Assembly: GCA_012520655.1 (NCBI GenBank)
Contig: JAAYNW010000010.1
Coordinates: forward strand, 45,433 to 109,432
Reading direction: 5' to 3'
Length of the DNA stretch: 64,000 nt
Origin: Clostridiales bacterium
GTDB taxonomy: Bacteria > Bacillota > Clostridia > Lachnospirales > Lachnospiraceae
Under the pieces are notes generated by a model that ran no database searches, was not told where the DNA came from, and saw only the letters and a list, made by a program, of their open reading frames with translations. Both the position numbers and the translations under genes were made by a program. Position 1 is the first letter of the stretch, and each line of letters begins with the position of its first letter. Shown here piece after piece: positions 45,101 through 56,972 of the stretch.

Positions 45101-46045
45101 GTACTCAATCCTTTGGGTGTGCCTTCCCGTATGAACATTGGACAGGTACTTGAGATTCACCTTTCTCTTGCGGCGAAAGCACTCGGCTTCAACGTTGCAA
45201 CGCCGGTGTTCGACGGCGCTAACGAGAATGATATTATGGATACCCTCGATCTTGCCAATGATTATGTCAATATGGAATGGGAAGATTTTGCAAAGAAATA
45301 TAAGGACGATTTGCTTCCGGAAGTGATGGAATATTTGTCTGAAAACAGAGACCATAGAGCACTTTGGAAAGGAGTTCCTATTTCCAGAGACGGTAAGGTT
45401 AGACTGCGTGACGGCAGAACCGGAGAATATTTTGACAGTCCGGTAACTATCGGTCATATGCATTACTTGAAGCTTCACCATCTGGTAGACGACAAGATTC
45501 ACGCTCGCTCTACAGGACCATACTCGCTCGTAACACAGCAGCCGCTCGGCGGTAAAGCTCAGTTCGGCGGACAGAGATTTGGTGAGATGGAAGTTTGGGC
45601 TCTGGAAGCATATGGTGCTTCTTATACACTTCAGGAGATTCTTACAGTGAAATCCGATGATGTTGTCGGACGTGTGAAAACATATGAAGCGATTATTAAG
45701 GGTGACAATATACCTGAGCCGGGCATTCCTGAATCTTTCAAAGTACTCTTGAAAGAATTGCAGTCTCTCGGACTTGACGTGCGCGTGCTCCGCGAGGATC
45801 AGAGCGAAGTTGAAATCATGGAAACGATAGATTACGGCGATACTGATTACCGTTATGAAATCGAAGGGGATTCCAAAGGATATGATTATGAACAGGAATC
45901 TTTTGGTTCCCTTGGATATCAGAAACAGGAATTCGATGAAGACAGCGGCGAATTGATAAGCTCCGAAGATGAGGAAGATTTGGACGAAGAACTGGATTTG
46001 GAACTGGATGAAGAAGCTGAATTTGTAGAGTCTTTTGGTGAATAG
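42170..46045 (+). CDS. rpoB: RNA polymerase beta subunit
   Basis: The 1291-residue protein has all standard regions, including the rifampicin-pocket segment [20 protein letters not shown] (near residue 488, with wild-type-looking residues) and [15 protein letters not shown]. The C-terminus is extended by a strongly acidic tail of about 40 residues ([18 protein letters not shown]), as seen in related Clostridia. The start is ATG 42170 after GGGGTG. It is the catalytic core subunit shared with the next gene, which begins 26 nt later. Confidence 0.99.
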   Translation: MSMEKNRIRPIASGKNIRMSYSRQKEVLEMPNLIEVQKDSYKWFLSEGLKEVFDDISPIADYSGHLSLEFVSFELCEDDVKYSIEKCKERDATYAAPLKVKVRLYNKEKEEISEHEIFMGDLPLMTETGTFVINGAERVIVSQLVRSPGIYYAIGHDKIGKRLFSSTVIPNRGAWLEYETDSNDVFYVRVDRTRKVPITVLIRALGVGTNDEIRELFGDEPKIEASFGKDTAENYQEGLLELYKKIRPGEPLSVESAESLITAMFFDPRRYDLAKVGRYKFNKKLALKNRIRHHILADDVVDVTTGEVLATAGTKVTAELADNIQNAAVPYVYIQTEEKNVKVLSNMMVDITNFVDCNPRELGITELVYYPVLQQILEEYSDDPEALADAIKKNVHELIPKHITKEDIIASINYNIHLEYGIGNDDDIDHLGNRRIRAVGELLQNQYRIGLSRLERVVRERMTTHDAEEISPQVLINIKPVQAAVKEFFGSSQLSQFMDQNNPLGELTHKRRLSALGPGGLSRDRAGFEVRDVHYSHYGRMCPIETPEGPNIGLINSLATYARINEYGFVEAPYRIIDRSDPENPRVTDEVVYMTADEEDNYHVAQANEALDENGYFIRNSVSGRYKDETSEYPKAMFEYMDVSPKMVFSVATALIPFLENDDANRALMGSNMQRQAVPLLTTEAPAVGTGMEPKAAVDSGVCVVARKSGTVDYVSSRLIKITYDDGERDEYRLTKFARSNQSNCYNQKPIVFKGDHVEKGQVIADGPSTADGELALGKNPLIGFMTWEGYNYEDAVLLSERLVQEDVYTSVHIEEYEAEARDTKLGPEEITRDVPGVGDDALKDLDDRGIIRIGAEVRAGDILVGKVTPKGETELTAEERLLRAIFGEKAREVRDTSLKVPHGEYGIVVDAKVFTRENGDELSPGVNQAVRIYIAQKKKISVGDKMAGRHGNKGVVSRVLPVEDMPYLPNGRPLDIVLNPLGVPSRMNIGQVLEIHLSLAAKALGFNVATPVFDGANENDIMDTLDLANDYVNMEWEDFAKKYKDDLLPEVMEYLSENRDHRALWKGVPISRDGKVRLRDGRTGEYFDSPVTIGHMHYLKLHHLVDDKIHARSTGPYSLVTQQPLGGKAQFGGQRFGEMEVWALEAYGASYTLQEILTVKSDDVVGRVKTYEAIIKGDNIPEPGIPESFKVLLKELQSLGLDVRVLREDQSEVEIMETIDYGDTDYRYEIEGDSKGYDYEQESFGSLGYQKQEFDEDSGELISSEDEEDLDEELDLELDEEAEFVESFGE

Positions 46046-46071
46046 GATAATATCTGGAAGGAGTACCAAAA

Positions 46072-49000
46072 ATGTCAGAAACAAAACAGGAAATGTATCA
46101 GCCGATGACGTTTGATGCAATCAAGATTGGTTTGGCATCACCCGAAAAAATCAGAGAGTGGTCCAGAGGAGAAGTATTGAAACCCGAGACCATTAATTAC
46201 AGAACATTAAAGCCTGAAAAGGAAGGTTTGTTTTGTGAAAAGATTTTTGGCCCCAGCAAAGACTGGGAGTGTCACTGCGGTAAATATAAGAAAATCAGAT
46301 ATAAAGGTGTTGTCTGCGACCGCTGCGGAGTAGAAGTAACGAAGGCTAGCGTGCGTAGAGAACGTATGGGACATATCGAGCTTGCAGCGCCGGTATCCCA
46401 CATTTGGTATTTTAAGGGAATCCCCAGCCGTATGGGTTTGATTCTCGATTTATCCCCGAGAGTGCTTGAAAAAGTATTGTACTTCGCTTCCTATATTGTA
46501 CTTGATGCAGGCGAAACCGACTTAGAGTATAAGCAGGTACTGTCTGAGAGAGAGTACCAGGATGCGAGAGAAACATGGGGAAACAAATTCCGTGTAGGAA
46601 TGGGAGCGGAGGCGATTAAAGAATTGCTTCAGGCGATTGATCTCGAAACGGAAGCGGTAGAATTAAAAACGGGCTTAAAGGAATCGACCGGACAGAAACG
46701 GGCGAGAATTATCAAAAGGCTGGAAGTAGTAGAAGCGTTCAGGGAATCCGGAAATAAACCGGAATGGATGATTATGGATGCGATTCCGGTTATTCCACCG
46801 GATTTACGTCCTATGGTTCAGCTCGACGGCGGACGTTTTGCGACCTCCGATTTGAATGATTTATATAGAAGAATTATTAATAGAAATAATCGTTTAAAAA
46901 GACTGCTTGAACTCGGCGCTCCTGATATTATCGTGCGCAACGAGAAGAGAATGCTTCAGGAGGCCGTAGATGCGCTTATCGATAACGGCAGGCGTGGACG
47001 TCCGGTAACCGGACCGGGCAATAGGGCACTGAAGTCTCTGTCCGATATGTTAAAAGGTAAATCCGGACGTTTCCGTCAGAATTTGCTCGGGAAACGTGTT
47101 GATTATTCCGGACGTTCCGTTATCGTCGTAGGGCCGGAACTTAAGATTTATCAGTGCGGTCTTCCGAAAGAGATGGCTATTGAGCTTTTTAAACCTTTCG
47201 TTATGAAAGAACTGGTAGCGAGAGGTATTTCACAGAATATCAAAAATGCTAAGAAATTGGTGGAGAGACTGGATACACAGGTATGGGATGTCTTGGAAGA
47301 AGTTATTAAAGAGCATCCGGTTATGTTAAACCGTGCGCCTACACTTCATAGACTCGGTATTCAGGCGTTTGAGCCTATTCTCGTGGAAGGAAAGGCAATC
47401 AAGCTTCATCCGCTCGTATGTACCGCATTTAATGCCGACTTCGATGGCGACCAGATGGCCGTACATCTTCCGCTTTCCGTGGAAGCACAGGCAGAGTGCC
47501 GCTTTTTACTGCTTTCACCCAATAACCTGTTAAAACCCTCCGACGGAGGACCGGTTGCCGTTCCTTCTCAGGATATGGTTCTCGGTATTTACTATTTAAC
47601 GCAGGAGAGACCGGGAGTTATAGGAGAGGGCAAGTACTTCAAAAATGTAAACGAAGCTATCCTTGCTTATGAAAATGGCTTCTGTACTCTGCATTCCAGA
47701 ATTAATGTAAAAGTGACGAAGCAGGACGAAAACGGCAATGAAATAAGCGGCAACGTGGAATCTACGCTTGGACGTTTCCTGTTCAATGAAATCCTTCCTC
47801 AGGATTTAGGATTTGTTGACAGAACGCTTCCGGAGAACTTCCTTAAATTGGAAGTGGATTTTCATGTAGGTAAAAAGCAGTTAAAACAGATCCTTGAAAA
47901 AGTTATCAATACTCATGGTGCCTCCAAAACAGCGGAAGTACTCGACTTGATTAAATCTACCGGATATAAATATTCTACGAAGGCGGCGATGACGGTTTCC
48001 ATTTCGGATATGACAGTGCCCGAACAGAAACAGGAGATGCTGAATGAAGCGCAGCATACCGTAGATAAAATTTCTCAGAATTACAGGCGCGGACTTATCG
48101 CGGAAGAAGAAAGATACCGTGCGGTCGTAGAGACATGGAACGAGACGGATAAGGAACTTACGGAAGTTCTTTTGTCAGGGCTTGATAAGTATAACAACAT
48201 TTTCATGATGGCTGACTCCGGTGCCCGTGGTTCCAATCAGCAGATTAAACAGCTTGCGGGTATGCGTGGACTTATGGCGGATACGACGGGAAGAACTATT
48301 GAACTTCCTATTAAATCCAACTTCCGTGAAGGTCTGGACGTTTTGGAATATTTCATGTCCGCACACGGTGCACGTAAAGGTCTGTCGGATACCGCGCTTC
48401 GTACGGCTGACTCCGGTTACCTGACAAGGCGTATGGTTGACGTTTCGCAGGAACTCATTATTCGTGAAGTCGATTGCTGCGAAGGTAAGGAAGAGATTCC
48501 GGGAATGGTCGTAAAAGCCTTTATGGACGGTAAAGAAACAATAGAAGGATTAAAGGACAGAATTAACGGAAGATATTCCTGCGAAGATATCAAGGACAGA
48601 GACGGTAATTTAATCGTTAAGAGAAATCATATGATTACACCCAGCCGCGCAGCTAAGATACTAAGCGTTGGTGTGAATGAAAAAGGCGAGCCTTTGGAAG
48701 CGGTTAAGATTCGTACGATTCTTACATGCCGTTCACACAATGGTATCTGTGCAAAATGCTACGGTGCAAATATGGCTACCGGTGAGGCCGTACAGGTAGG
48801 AGAAGCTGTCGGAATTATAGCAGCGCAGTCTATCGGTGAACCCGGTACACAGCTTACCATGCGTACCTTCCATACCGGCGGTGTCGCAGGTGACGATATT
48901 ACACAGGGTCTGCCCCGTGTTGAAGAACTTTTTGAGGCAAGAAAGCCGAAGGGTCTTGCGATTATTGCTGAATTCGGCGGTATCGCAACGATTAAGGACA

Positions 49001-49746
49001 CGAAGAAAAAACGTGAAATCGTTATTACAAATGAGGAAACAGGCGAATCTAAGACTTATCTGATCCCTTACGGTTCCAGAATCAAGATTTTGGACGGGAC
49101 AGTGCTGGAGGCCGGTGATGAACTGACGGAAGGTAGTGTTAACCCTCATGACTTGTTAAAGATAAAGGGAGTACGTGCCGTTCAGGATTACATGCTCCGT
49201 GAAGTACAGCGCGTATACCGCTTACAGGGTGTTGATATCAGCGATAAGCATATAGAGGTCATTGTACGTCAGATGCTTAAGAAGGTTCGCATCGAGAATA
49301 ACGGTGATGCGGATTACTTGCCGGGAACCTTGGTGGATATTCTCGATTTTGAAGAAATGAACGAGAAGCTGGTGAAAGAAGGAAAAGAACCTGCAGAAGG
49401 CAAACAGGTAATGCTCGGTATTACGAAGGCAGCCCTCGCTACGAATTCCTTCCTGTCAGCGGCATCCTTCCAGGAGACGACAAAAGTTCTTACGGAAGCT
49501 GCAATTAAAGGAAAGGTTGATCCTCTTATCGGTCTTAAAGAAAATGTTATCATCGGTAAGCTGATTCCGGCCGGAACAGGTATGAAGAGATACCGCAATA
49601 CAACGCTTGATACGGATAACAATCTGATGGACACGATTTCTTTTGATGAAGGCAGTTTTTATGATGAAGAAATGACTTTCGACGAGTTATATGTCGAAGT
49701 CGGGAATACTGAGGAAGAAACTGTTGAAGAAGAAACCGAAGTTTAA
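46072..49746 (+). CDS. rpoC: RNA polymerase beta' subunit
   Basis: The 1224-residue protein has the N-terminal zinc site (CHCGKY and CDRCGVE), the absolutely conserved catalytic [14 protein letters not shown], and the C-terminal zinc site ([13 protein letters not shown]). GGAGG lies ahead of the ATG. The transcript ends at a hairpin that overlaps the rpsL promoter. Confidence 0.99.
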   Translation: MSETKQEMYQPMTFDAIKIGLASPEKIREWSRGEVLKPETINYRTLKPEKEGLFCEKIFGPSKDWECHCGKYKKIRYKGVVCDRCGVEVTKASVRRERMGHIELAAPVSHIWYFKGIPSRMGLILDLSPRVLEKVLYFASYIVLDAGETDLEYKQVLSEREYQDARETWGNKFRVGMGAEAIKELLQAIDLETEAVELKTGLKESTGQKRARIIKRLEVVEAFRESGNKPEWMIMDAIPVIPPDLRPMVQLDGGRFATSDLNDLYRRIINRNNRLKRLLELGAPDIIVRNEKRMLQEAVDALIDNGRRGRPVTGPGNRALKSLSDMLKGKSGRFRQNLLGKRVDYSGRSVIVVGPELKIYQCGLPKEMAIELFKPFVMKELVARGISQNIKNAKKLVERLDTQVWDVLEEVIKEHPVMLNRAPTLHRLGIQAFEPILVEGKAIKLHPLVCTAFNADFDGDQMAVHLPLSVEAQAECRFLLLSPNNLLKPSDGGPVAVPSQDMVLGIYYLTQERPGVIGEGKYFKNVNEAILAYENGFCTLHSRINVKVTKQDENGNEISGNVESTLGRFLFNEILPQDLGFVDRTLPENFLKLEVDFHVGKKQLKQILEKVINTHGASKTAEVLDLIKSTGYKYSTKAAMTVSISDMTVPEQKQEMLNEAQHTVDKISQNYRRGLIAEEERYRAVVETWNETDKELTEVLLSGLDKYNNIFMMADSGARGSNQQIKQLAGMRGLMADTTGRTIELPIKSNFREGLDVLEYFMSAHGARKGLSDTALRTADSGYLTRRMVDVSQELIIREVDCCEGKEEIPGMVVKAFMDGKETIEGLKDRINGRYSCEDIKDRDGNLIVKRNHMITPSRAAKILSVGVNEKGEPLEAVKIRTILTCRSHNGICAKCYGANMATGEAVQVGEAVGIIAAQSIGEPGTQLTMRTFHTGGVAGDDITQGLPRVEELFEARKPKGLAIIAEFGGIATIKDTKKKREIVITNEETGESKTYLIPYGSRIKILDGTVLEAGDELTEGSVNPHDLLKIKGVRAVQDYMLREVQRVYRLQGVDISDKHIEVIVRQMLKKVRIENNGDADYLPGTLVDILDFEEMNEKLVKEGKEPAEGKQVMLGITKAALATNSFLSAASFQETTKVLTEAAIKGKVDPLIGLKENVIIGKLIPAGTGMKRYRNTTLDTDNNLMDTISFDEGSFYDEEMTFDELYVEVGNTEEETVEEETEV

Positions 49747-49766
49747 TTCAAAATTTTAAAAAAATA

Positions 49767-49795
49767 TTGACAATGCATCTGCAACCACTTATACT
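49767..49795 (+). promoter_or_regulatory. Promoter of the rpsL-rpsG-fusA operon
   Basis: TTGACA at 49767-49772, 17 nt, TATACT at 49790-49795: a near-consensus promoter only 20 nt after the rpoC stop. The spacer contains the left arm of the rpoC terminator. Confidence 0.85.
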
Positions 49796-49830
49796 ATTTA
49801 GGTGTGCACGCAGATGCATTTTCTTTTTTT
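49772..49830 (+). terminator. rpoC terminator interlaced with the rpsL promoter
   Basis: AATGCATCTGC at 49772-49782 is exactly complementary to 49810-49820, an 11-bp stem with a 27-nt loop, followed by TTTTCTTTTTTT-like sequence. Only RNA that started upstream contains both arms; RNA starting at the rpsL promoter (about 49802) lacks the left arm. Confidence 0.75.
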
Positions 49831-49907
49831 GCACATTTTGCAAATATAGAAATAGAGTATCTATGGCATAATAACTATTTAGTATATACCACAGGAGGTG
49901 AAACAGA

Positions 49908-50327
49908 ATGCCAACATTTAACCAGTTAGTAAGAAAAGGACGTCAGACATCAGAAAAGAAGTCAACAGCACCTGCTCTCCAGAAGGGATTTAACTCTCTT
50001 CACAAAAAAGCGATCGAAACTTCTTCTCCTCAGAAAAGAGGTGTTTGTACAGCTGTTAAGACAGCAACTCCTAAAAAACCTAACTCAGCTCTTAGAAAAA
50101 TCGCCAGAGTACGTCTTTCCAACGGAATCGAAGTAACAAGCTATATTCCGGGAGAAGGACACAACCTTCAGGAACACAGCGTTGTTCTTATCAGAGGCGG
50201 TAGAGTAAAGGACTTACCGGGTACAAGATACCATGTTATCAGAGGTACGCTCGATACCGCGGGAGTCGCTAACAGAAGACAGGCTCGTTCCAAATATGGA
50301 GCTAAGAGACCTAAGGCTGGTAAATAA
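49908..50327 (+). CDS. rpsL: 30S ribosomal protein S12
   Basis: This 139-residue protein starts [17 protein letters not shown] and has the decoding-site loop [17 protein letters not shown] with the unmodified-type lysines, so no streptomycin-resistance change is visible. Length is normal for Gram-positive S12. AGGAGGTG precedes the ATG. Confidence 0.99.
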   Translation: MPTFNQLVRKGRQTSEKKSTAPALQKGFNSLHKKAIETSSPQKRGVCTAVKTATPKKPNSALRKIARVRLSNGIEVTSYIPGEGHNLQEHSVVLIRGGRVKDLPGTRYHVIRGTLDTAGVANRRQARSKYGAKRPKAGK

Positions 50328-50376
50328 TTAGGATTTTTGTACTACAGCATAACTAATTTGTGTTGGAATTCTGTAT

Positions 50377-50399
50377 GTGACATGGTTTTGTCATGTTAC
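50377..50399 (+). promoter_or_regulatory. Hairpin in the rpsL-rpsG intergenic leader
   Basis: GTGACATG at 50377-50384 pairs with CATGTTAC at 50392-50399 (one G-U pair). The 211-nt gap between rpsL and rpsG holds this stem but no gene. It may be part of an S7 autoregulatory site; I could not match a known consensus. Confidence 0.35.
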
Positions 50400-50511
50400 C
50401 GCGCTTCACTGCGTTATGAACGTTTTTGAAACAGACGTATAGAAAACCGCACGAACACATTATCAAGTGAGTACCGTTGAATTATCAATCCAATTGTTGA
50501 AACGTCAATAG

Positions 50512-51009
<498 letters not shown>

Positions 51010-51023
51010 AGGAGGAATAACCC

Positions 51024-53141
51024 TTGGCTGGAAGAGAATATCCATTAGAGAGAACCAGAAACATCGGTATTATGGCTCACATTGATGCGGGTAAGACAAC
51101 TCTTACGGAACGTATCTTGTTCTATACCGGTGTTAATTATAAGATTGGTGATACTCATGAAGGTACTGCTACCATGGACTGGATGGAACAGGAGCAGGAA
51201 AGAGGTATTACGATAACATCAGCCGCGACAACTTGTCACTGGACATTGCAAGAAGGCACAAAAGCAAAGCCTGGAGCATTGGAACACCGTATTAATATTA
51301 TTGATACGCCGGGACACGTTGACTTTACGGTAGAAGTTGAGCGTTCACTCCGTGTACTCGATGGCGCAGTAGGCGTATTTTGTGCAAAGGGGGGCGTAGA
51401 GCCTCAATCTGAAAACGTATGGCGTCAGGCTGACACTTACAACGTACCGAGAATGGCATTTATTAATAAGATGGACATTTTAGGTGCGAATTTTTACGGT
51501 GCAGTAGAGCAGATCAAGACAAGACTTGGTAAGAATGCAATCTGTATCCAGTTACCGATAGGTAAAGAAGACAGTTTCAAAGGAATCATTGATTTATTTG
51601 AAATGAAAGCATATATCTATAACGATGAAAAAGGCGAAGATATTTCTATCGTAGATATTCCGGACGATATGAAAGATGATGCTGAGCTTTATCGTGCAGA
51701 ATTAGTAGAAAAGATCTGCGAATTAGATGATGATTTAACTATGATGTATTTGGAAGGCGAAGAGCCTACCAATGAACAGTTGAAGGCAGCGCTCCGAAAA
51801 GGAACATGCGAATGCACAGCAATACCTGTATGCTGTGGTACTGCTTACAGAAACAAAGGTGTTCAGAAGCTTCTTAACGCTATTTTGGAGTTCATGCCCG
51901 CACCGACAGATATCCCTTCTATTAAGGGTGTCGATTTGGAAGGCAACGAAATTGAAAGGCATTCTTCCGATGATGAACCTTTCGCAGCTCTTGCGTTCAA
52001 GATTATGGCTGACCCGTTTGTGGGTAAGCTGGCTTTCTTCAGAGTTTATTCCGGTACTATGAACTCGGGTTCTTATGTACTGAATGCAACAAAAGATAAA
52101 AAAGAGCGTGTTGGACGTATTCTTCAGATGCATGCTAATAAGAGAGCGGAACTCGACAAGGTTTACGCAGGCGACATTGCTGCTGCTGTAGGATTTAAGA
52201 TTACAACAACAGGCGATACCATCTGTGATGAGCAGCATCCGGTAATTCTCGAATCCATGGAATTCCCCGAACCGGTTATCGAGCTCGCAATAGAGCCTAA
52301 GACAAAATCAGGACAGGGTAAAATGGGTGAGGCATTGGCGAAACTTGCGGAAGAAGATCCTACATTCCGTGCGCATACCAATACAGAGACCGGACAGACA
52401 ATTATTGCAGGTATGGGTGAGCTCCATCTTGAAATCATTGTAGACAGACTTCTCCGTGAATTCAAGGTAGAAGCTAACGTAGGTGCTCCTCAGGTTTCTT
52501 ACAAGGAAACATTTACAAAGCCTGTAGATCAGGAATACAAATATGCAAAGCAGTCCGGTGGACGTGGACAGTACGGACATTGTAAGGTTAAATTCGAGCC
52601 TATGGATCCTAACGGTGAAGAAATCTTCAAATTCGAATCTACGGTTGTCGGCGGTGCTATTCCGAAAGAATACATTCCGGCTGTAGGCGAGGGTATTGAA
52701 GAAGCTTCCAAATCAGGTGTTCTTGGCGGATTCCCCGTACTCGGTGTACACGCTAATGTTTATGATGGTTCTTATCATGAAGTTGACTCCTCTGAAATGG
52801 CTTTCCATATTGCCGGTTCCATGGCGTTCAAGGAAGCTATGAAGAAAGCAAATCCTGTTCTTTTAGAGCCTATCATGAAAGTCGAAGTTACTATGCCTGA
52901 AGAATATATGGGTGATGTTATCGGTGATATCAATTCCCGTCGCGGACGTATTGAAGGTATGGAAGATATCGGAGGAGGCAAGCTTGTAAGAGGATATGTA
53001 CCGCTTGCTGAAATGTTCGGTTATGCAACGGATTTACGTTCAAAGACACAAGGACGCGGTAACTATTCCATGTTCTTTGAAAAATACGAACAGGTACCTA
53101 AGAGCGTACAAGAGAAGGTTTTGGCAGCTAAATCAAAGTAA
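51024..53141 (+). CDS. fusA: Elongation factor G
   Basis: This 705-residue GTPase has the P-loop AHIDAGKTT, the RGITITSAA switch I, DTPGHVDF and NKMD, followed by the normal five-domain EF-G layout. It drives ribosomal translocation. The start is a TTG at 51024, 8 nt after AAAGGAGG, giving the expected N-terminus [15 protein letters not shown] copy of the last 31 nt of the gene is repeated just downstream. Confidence 0.98.
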   Translation: MAGREYPLERTRNIGIMAHIDAGKTTLTERILFYTGVNYKIGDTHEGTATMDWMEQEQERGITITSAATTCHWTLQEGTKAKPGALEHRINIIDTPGHVDFTVEVERSLRVLDGAVGVFCAKGGVEPQSENVWRQADTYNVPRMAFINKMDILGANFYGAVEQIKTRLGKNAICIQLPIGKEDSFKGIIDLFEMKAYIYNDEKGEDISIVDIPDDMKDDAELYRAELVEKICELDDDLTMMYLEGEEPTNEQLKAALRKGTCECTAIPVCCGTAYRNKGVQKLLNAILEFMPAPTDIPSIKGVDLEGNEIERHSSDDEPFAALAFKIMADPFVGKLAFFRVYSGTMNSGSYVLNATKDKKERVGRILQMHANKRAELDKVYAGDIAAAVGFKITTTGDTICDEQHPVILESMEFPEPVIELAIEPKTKSGQGKMGEALAKLAEEDPTFRAHTNTETGQTIIAGMGELHLEIIVDRLLREFKVEANVGAPQVSYKETFTKPVDQEYKYAKQSGGRGQYGHCKVKFEPMDPNGEEIFKFESTVVGGAIPKEYIPAVGEGIEEASKSGVLGGFPVLGVHANVYDGSYHEVDSSEMAFHIAGSMAFKEAMKKANPVLLEPIMKVEVTMPEEYMGDVIGDINSRRGRIEGMEDIGGGKLVRGYVPLAEMFGYATDLRSKTQGRGNYSMFFEKYEQVPKSVQEKVLAAKSK

Positions 53142-53194
53142 AAATGATGAAACCTTGTCTTGCAGAGAAGGTTTTGGCAGCTAAATCGAAATAA
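53111..53194 (+). repeat. Duplicated 3' tail of fusA
   Basis: The 31-nt segment 53111-53141, ending in the fusA TAA, is repeated at 53164-53194 with only two mismatches. The offset is 53 nt, so the copy is not in the fusA frame relative to the stop. The second copy also ends in TAA. It looks like a recombination or slippage scar. Confidence 0.85.
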
Positions 53195-53217
53195 GAAGGC
53201 AGGACTATAAATAATGC

Positions 53218-53246
53218 TTGAAAAACTTGGTATTATTTAATATAAT
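53218..53246 (+). promoter_or_regulatory. Promoter of tuf
   Basis: TTGAAA at 53218-53223, 17 nt, TATAAT at 53241-53246. It lies inside the fusA-tuf gap and would allow extra tuf expression. Confidence 0.8.
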
Positions 53247-53316
53247 CATATGTAGCCAAGTTAATCGAAAAAAAATATAAATTATATTGTAATCAAATTA
53301 AAGGAGGACTTTAGAA

Positions 53317-54510
53317 ATGGCTAAAGCTAAATTTGAAAGAACCAAACCCCATTGTAATATTGGAACCATTGGTCACGTTGATCATGGTAAAACAACTTTA
53401 ACAGCAGCAATCACAAAGACTTTAAATGCAAGATTAGGTACAGGTCAAGCTGTAGCATTCGATATGATCGATAAAGCTCCGGAAGAAATAGAACGTGGTA
53501 TTACAATTTCTACTTCTCACGTTGAATATGAAACAGAGAAGAGACATTATGCACACGTTGACTGCCCTGGCCATGCTGACTATGTAAAGAACATGATCAC
53601 AGGTGCTGCGCAGATGGATGGTGCTATCCTCGTTGTTGCTGCAACTGACGGTGTTATGGCTCAGACAAAAGAGCACATCTTACTTTCCCGTCAGGTAGGT
53701 GTTCCTTATATCGTAGTATTCATGAACAAATGCGATATGGTTGACGATCCTGAATTACTTGAGTTGGTAGAAATGGAAGTTAGAGATTTATTGTCCGAGT
53801 ATGAATTCCCGGGCGATGATACACCGATTATTCAGGGCTCCGCTCTGAAAGCACTCGAAGATCCGAGCAGTGAATGGGGCGACAAGATTCTTGAACTTAT
53901 GAATGCTGTTGATGAGTATGTTCCGGATCCTGTACGTGATACAGATAAGCCGTTCCTTATGCCTGTCGAAGACGTATTCACAATTACAGGTCGTGGTACT
54001 GTTGCTACAGGACGTGTTGAGCGTGGTACACTTCACATCAACGAAGAAGTTGAAATTGTTGGTATTAAAGAAGAGACCAGAAAAACTGTTGTTACAGGTA
54101 TCGAAATGTTCCGTAAGATGCTTGATGAAGCTCAGGCTGGTGATAACATCGGTGCATTGCTTCGTGGTATCCAGAGAACAGATATCGAAAGAGGTCAGGT
54201 TCTTTCCAAACCCGGTTCTGTAAAATGTCATAAGAAATTTACAGCACAGGTTTACGTTTTAACAAAAGATGAAGGTGGACGTCATACTCCTTTCTTCAAC
54301 AACTACAGACCTCAGTTCTACTTCAGAACAACTGACGTAACTGGCGTATGTAATTTGCCGGATGGTACAGAAATGTGTATGCCTGGTGATAACGTAGAGA
54401 TGACAATCGAATTGATTCATCCTATCGCTATGGAGCAGGGTCTTACTTTCGCTATTCGTGAAGGTGGACGTACCGTTGGTTCAGGCCGTGTTGCTCAGAT
54501 TATCGAGTAA
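53317..54510 (+). CDS. tuf: Elongation factor Tu
   Basis: This 397-residue GTPase has GHVDHGKTT, a DCPGHADY switch II, NKCD and complete domains 2 and 3. It delivers aminoacyl-tRNA to the ribosome. The region IERGITIST is normal. AAAGGAGG precedes the ATG. It ends the translation cluster, and a strong terminator follows. Confidence 0.99.
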   Translation: MAKAKFERTKPHCNIGTIGHVDHGKTTLTAAITKTLNARLGTGQAVAFDMIDKAPEEIERGITISTSHVEYETEKRHYAHVDCPGHADYVKNMITGAAQMDGAILVVAATDGVMAQTKEHILLSRQVGVPYIVVFMNKCDMVDDPELLELVEMEVRDLLSEYEFPGDDTPIIQGSALKALEDPSSEWGDKILELMNAVDEYVPDPVRDTDKPFLMPVEDVFTITGRGTVATGRVERGTLHINEEVEIVGIKEETRKTVVTGIEMFRKMLDEAQAGDNIGALLRGIQRTDIERGQVLSKPGSVKCHKKFTAQVYVLTKDEGGRHTPFFNNYRPQFYFRTTDVTGVCNLPDGTEMCMPGDNVEMTIELIHPIAMEQGLTFAIREGGRTVGSGRVAQIIE

Positions 54511-54552
54511 TTTTTGGTTAGTAATGAGATAAACGCGTGAAGACGCGTAGTA

Positions 54553-54591
54553 AACAGCCACTGCAAGCTTGCTTGCAAGTGGCTGTTTTTT
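54553..54591 (+). terminator. Terminator after tuf
   Basis: AACAGCCACT-GCAAGC pairs with GCTTGCAAGTGGCTGTT (one bulge), followed by a T-run. Very strong intrinsic terminator. Confidence 0.92.
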
Positions 54592-54707
54592 GCATGCCTG
54601 CGCGTACATAGTGAATGCTCATAACCATAGAGTTTGACAACAATAAAGTAATGAATTATTATTTGATAATAGCGAAACAGATTCTTTTAGAACTGAGGAG
54701 ATACCTT

Positions 54708-55868
54708 ATGGCATTGCAGATTAAAAAGTTATATAACGAAGGGATGTCTTTGTATAAAATGAGACTGATTGCCGGAAAAGGCGGGCTGGATAATCTTGTC
54801 CAATGGGTTCATACGATAGAGGATGAAGAAGCCAGTAGCTTTTTGCACGGACAGGAGCTGGTATTTACTGCAGGTATAAGAAACACAAAACCAAACTGGC
54901 TGACAGACTTTGCAAAGCGGTTAAATAGCGTGGGCACAAGTGCATTTGTTATCAATCTGGGACCACATATAAAAAAAGTGCCTCAGGAGGCAATCGATTT
55001 CTGCAACGAGGTAAATATGCCTCTCTTTACCATACCATAGGAAATCAGGCTGGTGGATGTAACAAGGAACTTTTGTGAAAAGATTATACACAGTGACAAT
55101 ATAGAAAACAGTCTGGCTTCTGCAATAAAGAATATTTTGTTCGAGATAGGCGATAAAGAAACACAGATTCTTCAAATGGAGCGTTACGGATTTATGAGGG
55201 ATAACGCCTTTTGTTTCCTTTGTATTTCCTCAAAGGAGGATAATAATTCAGCCCATGAAGAAAAGTACAAGAGGCTTTCAAGATATGCAGAAAAAGTTGG
55301 AAGATCTATAAGGGATTTGTTTATTCACTTTGTCTATAAGGAAACATTGATTCTCGTCTTAGTGGAATATTCGGAAGAGGAAGTGAATCGTTTTCTGGAT
55401 GATTTTATGTATAATATTAAAAACGCCAATGTGACAACAGATATTTATGTAGGCGTTAGTTCTATTATTTCAGGGATATCGGATCAGAGGAATAATTTTG
55501 AGAATGCTATTAATACCAATAAAATAGCGGTAAGAAATAATTCATCGATAGTAAGATATGACAGACTTGGACTGACAAAGATATTTATGGATGTGAAGGA
55601 CAAAAATTTATTATATGACTATTATTATACGATCATCGGGAAAATTGAGCAGTATGATAAAGAAAACGGTACCGAATTATTGGATTTTCTGAAAACATAT
55701 ATCAGCTGTAACGGAAGCCCTCGGCTTGTTTCCGAAAAGCAATATATACATAGGAATACGGTAAACAATATGATTAAAAAAATTGAAAGAATCACAGGTT
55801 ATAATCTGCTTAATCTGGAAGCGAAGGTTATAAGTTCTATTGGATTCATGATAAAAGATGTTTTATAA
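54708..55868 (+). pseudogene. PucR-family regulator interrupted by an in-frame amber codon
   Basis: The frame starting at ATG 54708 (seven nt after GAGGAG) encodes a PucR N-terminal domain (IKKLYNEGMSLYKMRLIAGK, then TIEDEEASSFLHGQELVFT). It stops at TAG 55038-55040. The same frame then continues for 275 codons with a GGDEF-like central domain and the C-terminal PucR helix-turn-helix (SEKQYIHRNTVNNMIKKIER). The interrupted codon lies after PLFTIP, where related proteins usually have Trp (TGG); one G-to-A change gives TAG. PucR proteins activate purine/ureide or nitrogen catabolism genes. A GTG at 55053 could restart translation of the C-terminal part. Several neighbouring genes are also damaged, which favours real decay over a sequencing error. 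Confidence 0.75.
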
Positions 55869-55951
55869 TAGTTAGAAAAATACGTTACTGAGAACGGAGT
55901 GAACAGTACCTAGAATGTGCATTAGCACAATAAATACTATGCAATTATACG

Positions 55952-55980
55952 TTGTAATAATAAAAATGCTATATTATAAT
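55952..55980 (+). promoter_or_regulatory. Promoter ahead of the aminotransferase remnant
   Basis: TTGTAA at 55952-55957, 17 nt, TATAAT at 55975-55980. Predicted start near 55987. Confidence 0.6.
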
Positions 55981-56005
55981 GTGTAGATAATAAAGAAAAG
56001 CAAAG

Positions 56006-56043
56006 AGGCTTGGTCATGTGAATATGTCCAAGCCTTTCTTTTT
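56006..56043 (+). terminator. Terminator-like stem in the leader, just before a ribosome site
   Basis: AGGCTTGG at 56006-56013 pairs with CCAAGCCT at 56028-56035, followed by TTCTTTTT; the AGGAGG of the next reading frame begins immediately after. Either it ends the pucR transcript or it is an attenuator for the aminotransferase gene, because a promoter lies upstream of it. Confidence 0.6.
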
Positions 56044-56057
56044 AGGAGGATACTGCT

Positions 56058-56603
56058 ATGAACGGTTTTGACATCAGAAACAAACAGAAAAAGTATAATT
56101 TGCAGTCTTGGAGCAAACAGTGGGGAATCAACCCTATTTCAGTAGAAAAAGCAGACGGTATTTACTTTTGGGATTACGAAGGGAACAGATACGCCGACAT
56201 GTCTTCTCAGTTAGTGAATATGAATGTAGGATTCGGTAACAAAAAAATAGGAGATGCAATTAAAAAACAAGTGGATCAGTATTGTTATGTAGGGCCTTCT
56301 TATGGTGACGAATCAAGAGCATGCTTGGCTGAAAAAATTGTGAATTTATTGCCGGACAATTTCGGAAAGGTTTTTTTTACTAATGCGGGTGCTGATGCCA
56401 ATGAGAATGCAGTGAAGATAGCCAGGATGTTTACCGGAAAGAATAAGATACTCAGCCGATATAGAAGTTATCATGGTTCCTCATTCGGTGCCGGAAATTT
56501 AACGGGAGAGCCCAGAAGATATACTTTGGAGCCCGGAATTCCCGGATTTATTAAGTTCTTTGATCCATATATTTATAGAGAAGCAATTGCATTTGATATT
56601 TGA
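56058..56603 (+). pseudogene. N-terminal fragment of a class III aminotransferase
   Basis: About 175 residues of a PLP-dependent class III aminotransferase are present: QSWSKQWGINPISVEKADG, YADMSSQLVNMNVGFGN, VFFTNAGADANENAVKIAR and YRSYHGSSFGAGNLTGEPRR. The family is normally 420-460 residues. The active-site lysine region and the whole C-terminal half are missing, and homology ends near 56580. The reading frame stops at 56603 and coding continues in another frame with an unrelated ABC ATPase. The intact ancestor would have acted on an omega-amino acid or beta-alanine/ureide-type substrate. The ribosome site and promoter are still intact. Confidence 0.85.
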
Positions 56604-56949
56604 ATATTTTCCAATACTGTCACAGCATTTAAAGAGAAAAGGAGGTGTTCTGTCCGGCGGACAGCAGCAACAGCTTGCTATAGCAAGAGCATTAATGGCA
56701 GATCCCAAAATACTTATTCTCGACGAACCTACGGAAGGTATTCAGCCCAATACTGTATCGGAAATAGCAAATACGCTGGCCAGATACCATAAAGAGAAAA
56801 AGGTGCCTCTCGTCATCGTCGAACAGAATCTGAAATTTGCCAGAAAAACAGGTAATAAATTCCTTATCATGCAAAAAGGGACCGTTGTGAATAAGGGAAG
56901 AATAGATGAGCTCACCGATGATATAAGTAAGAAGTACTTAAGTGTGTAA
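56596..56949 (+). pseudogene. C-terminal fragment of an UrtE/LivF-type ABC transporter ATPase
   Basis: From about 56596 the frame encodes EYFPILSQHLKRKGG, the signature LSGGQQQQLAIARALM and the Walker B region ILILDEPTEGIQP, with a usual C-terminal end. The Walker A half (about 110 residues) is absent. The LSGGQQQQLAIARAL and EGIQP wording is typical of the UrtE subunit of urea/short-amide or branched-chain amino acid importers. The fragment is joined directly to the aminotransferase stump, so a deletion removed the end of one gene and the start of the other, and probably the transporter genes between them. It cannot bind ATP as it stands. Confidence 0.85.
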
Positions 56950-56972
56950 GTGAGGGCGCAGGGAGGAAGTGT

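Noticed and set aside
44993..46120. 375-codon open frame antisense to rpoB
   Set aside because: It is a shadow of the strongly biased rpoB codons; no ribosome site, promoter or recognisable motif.
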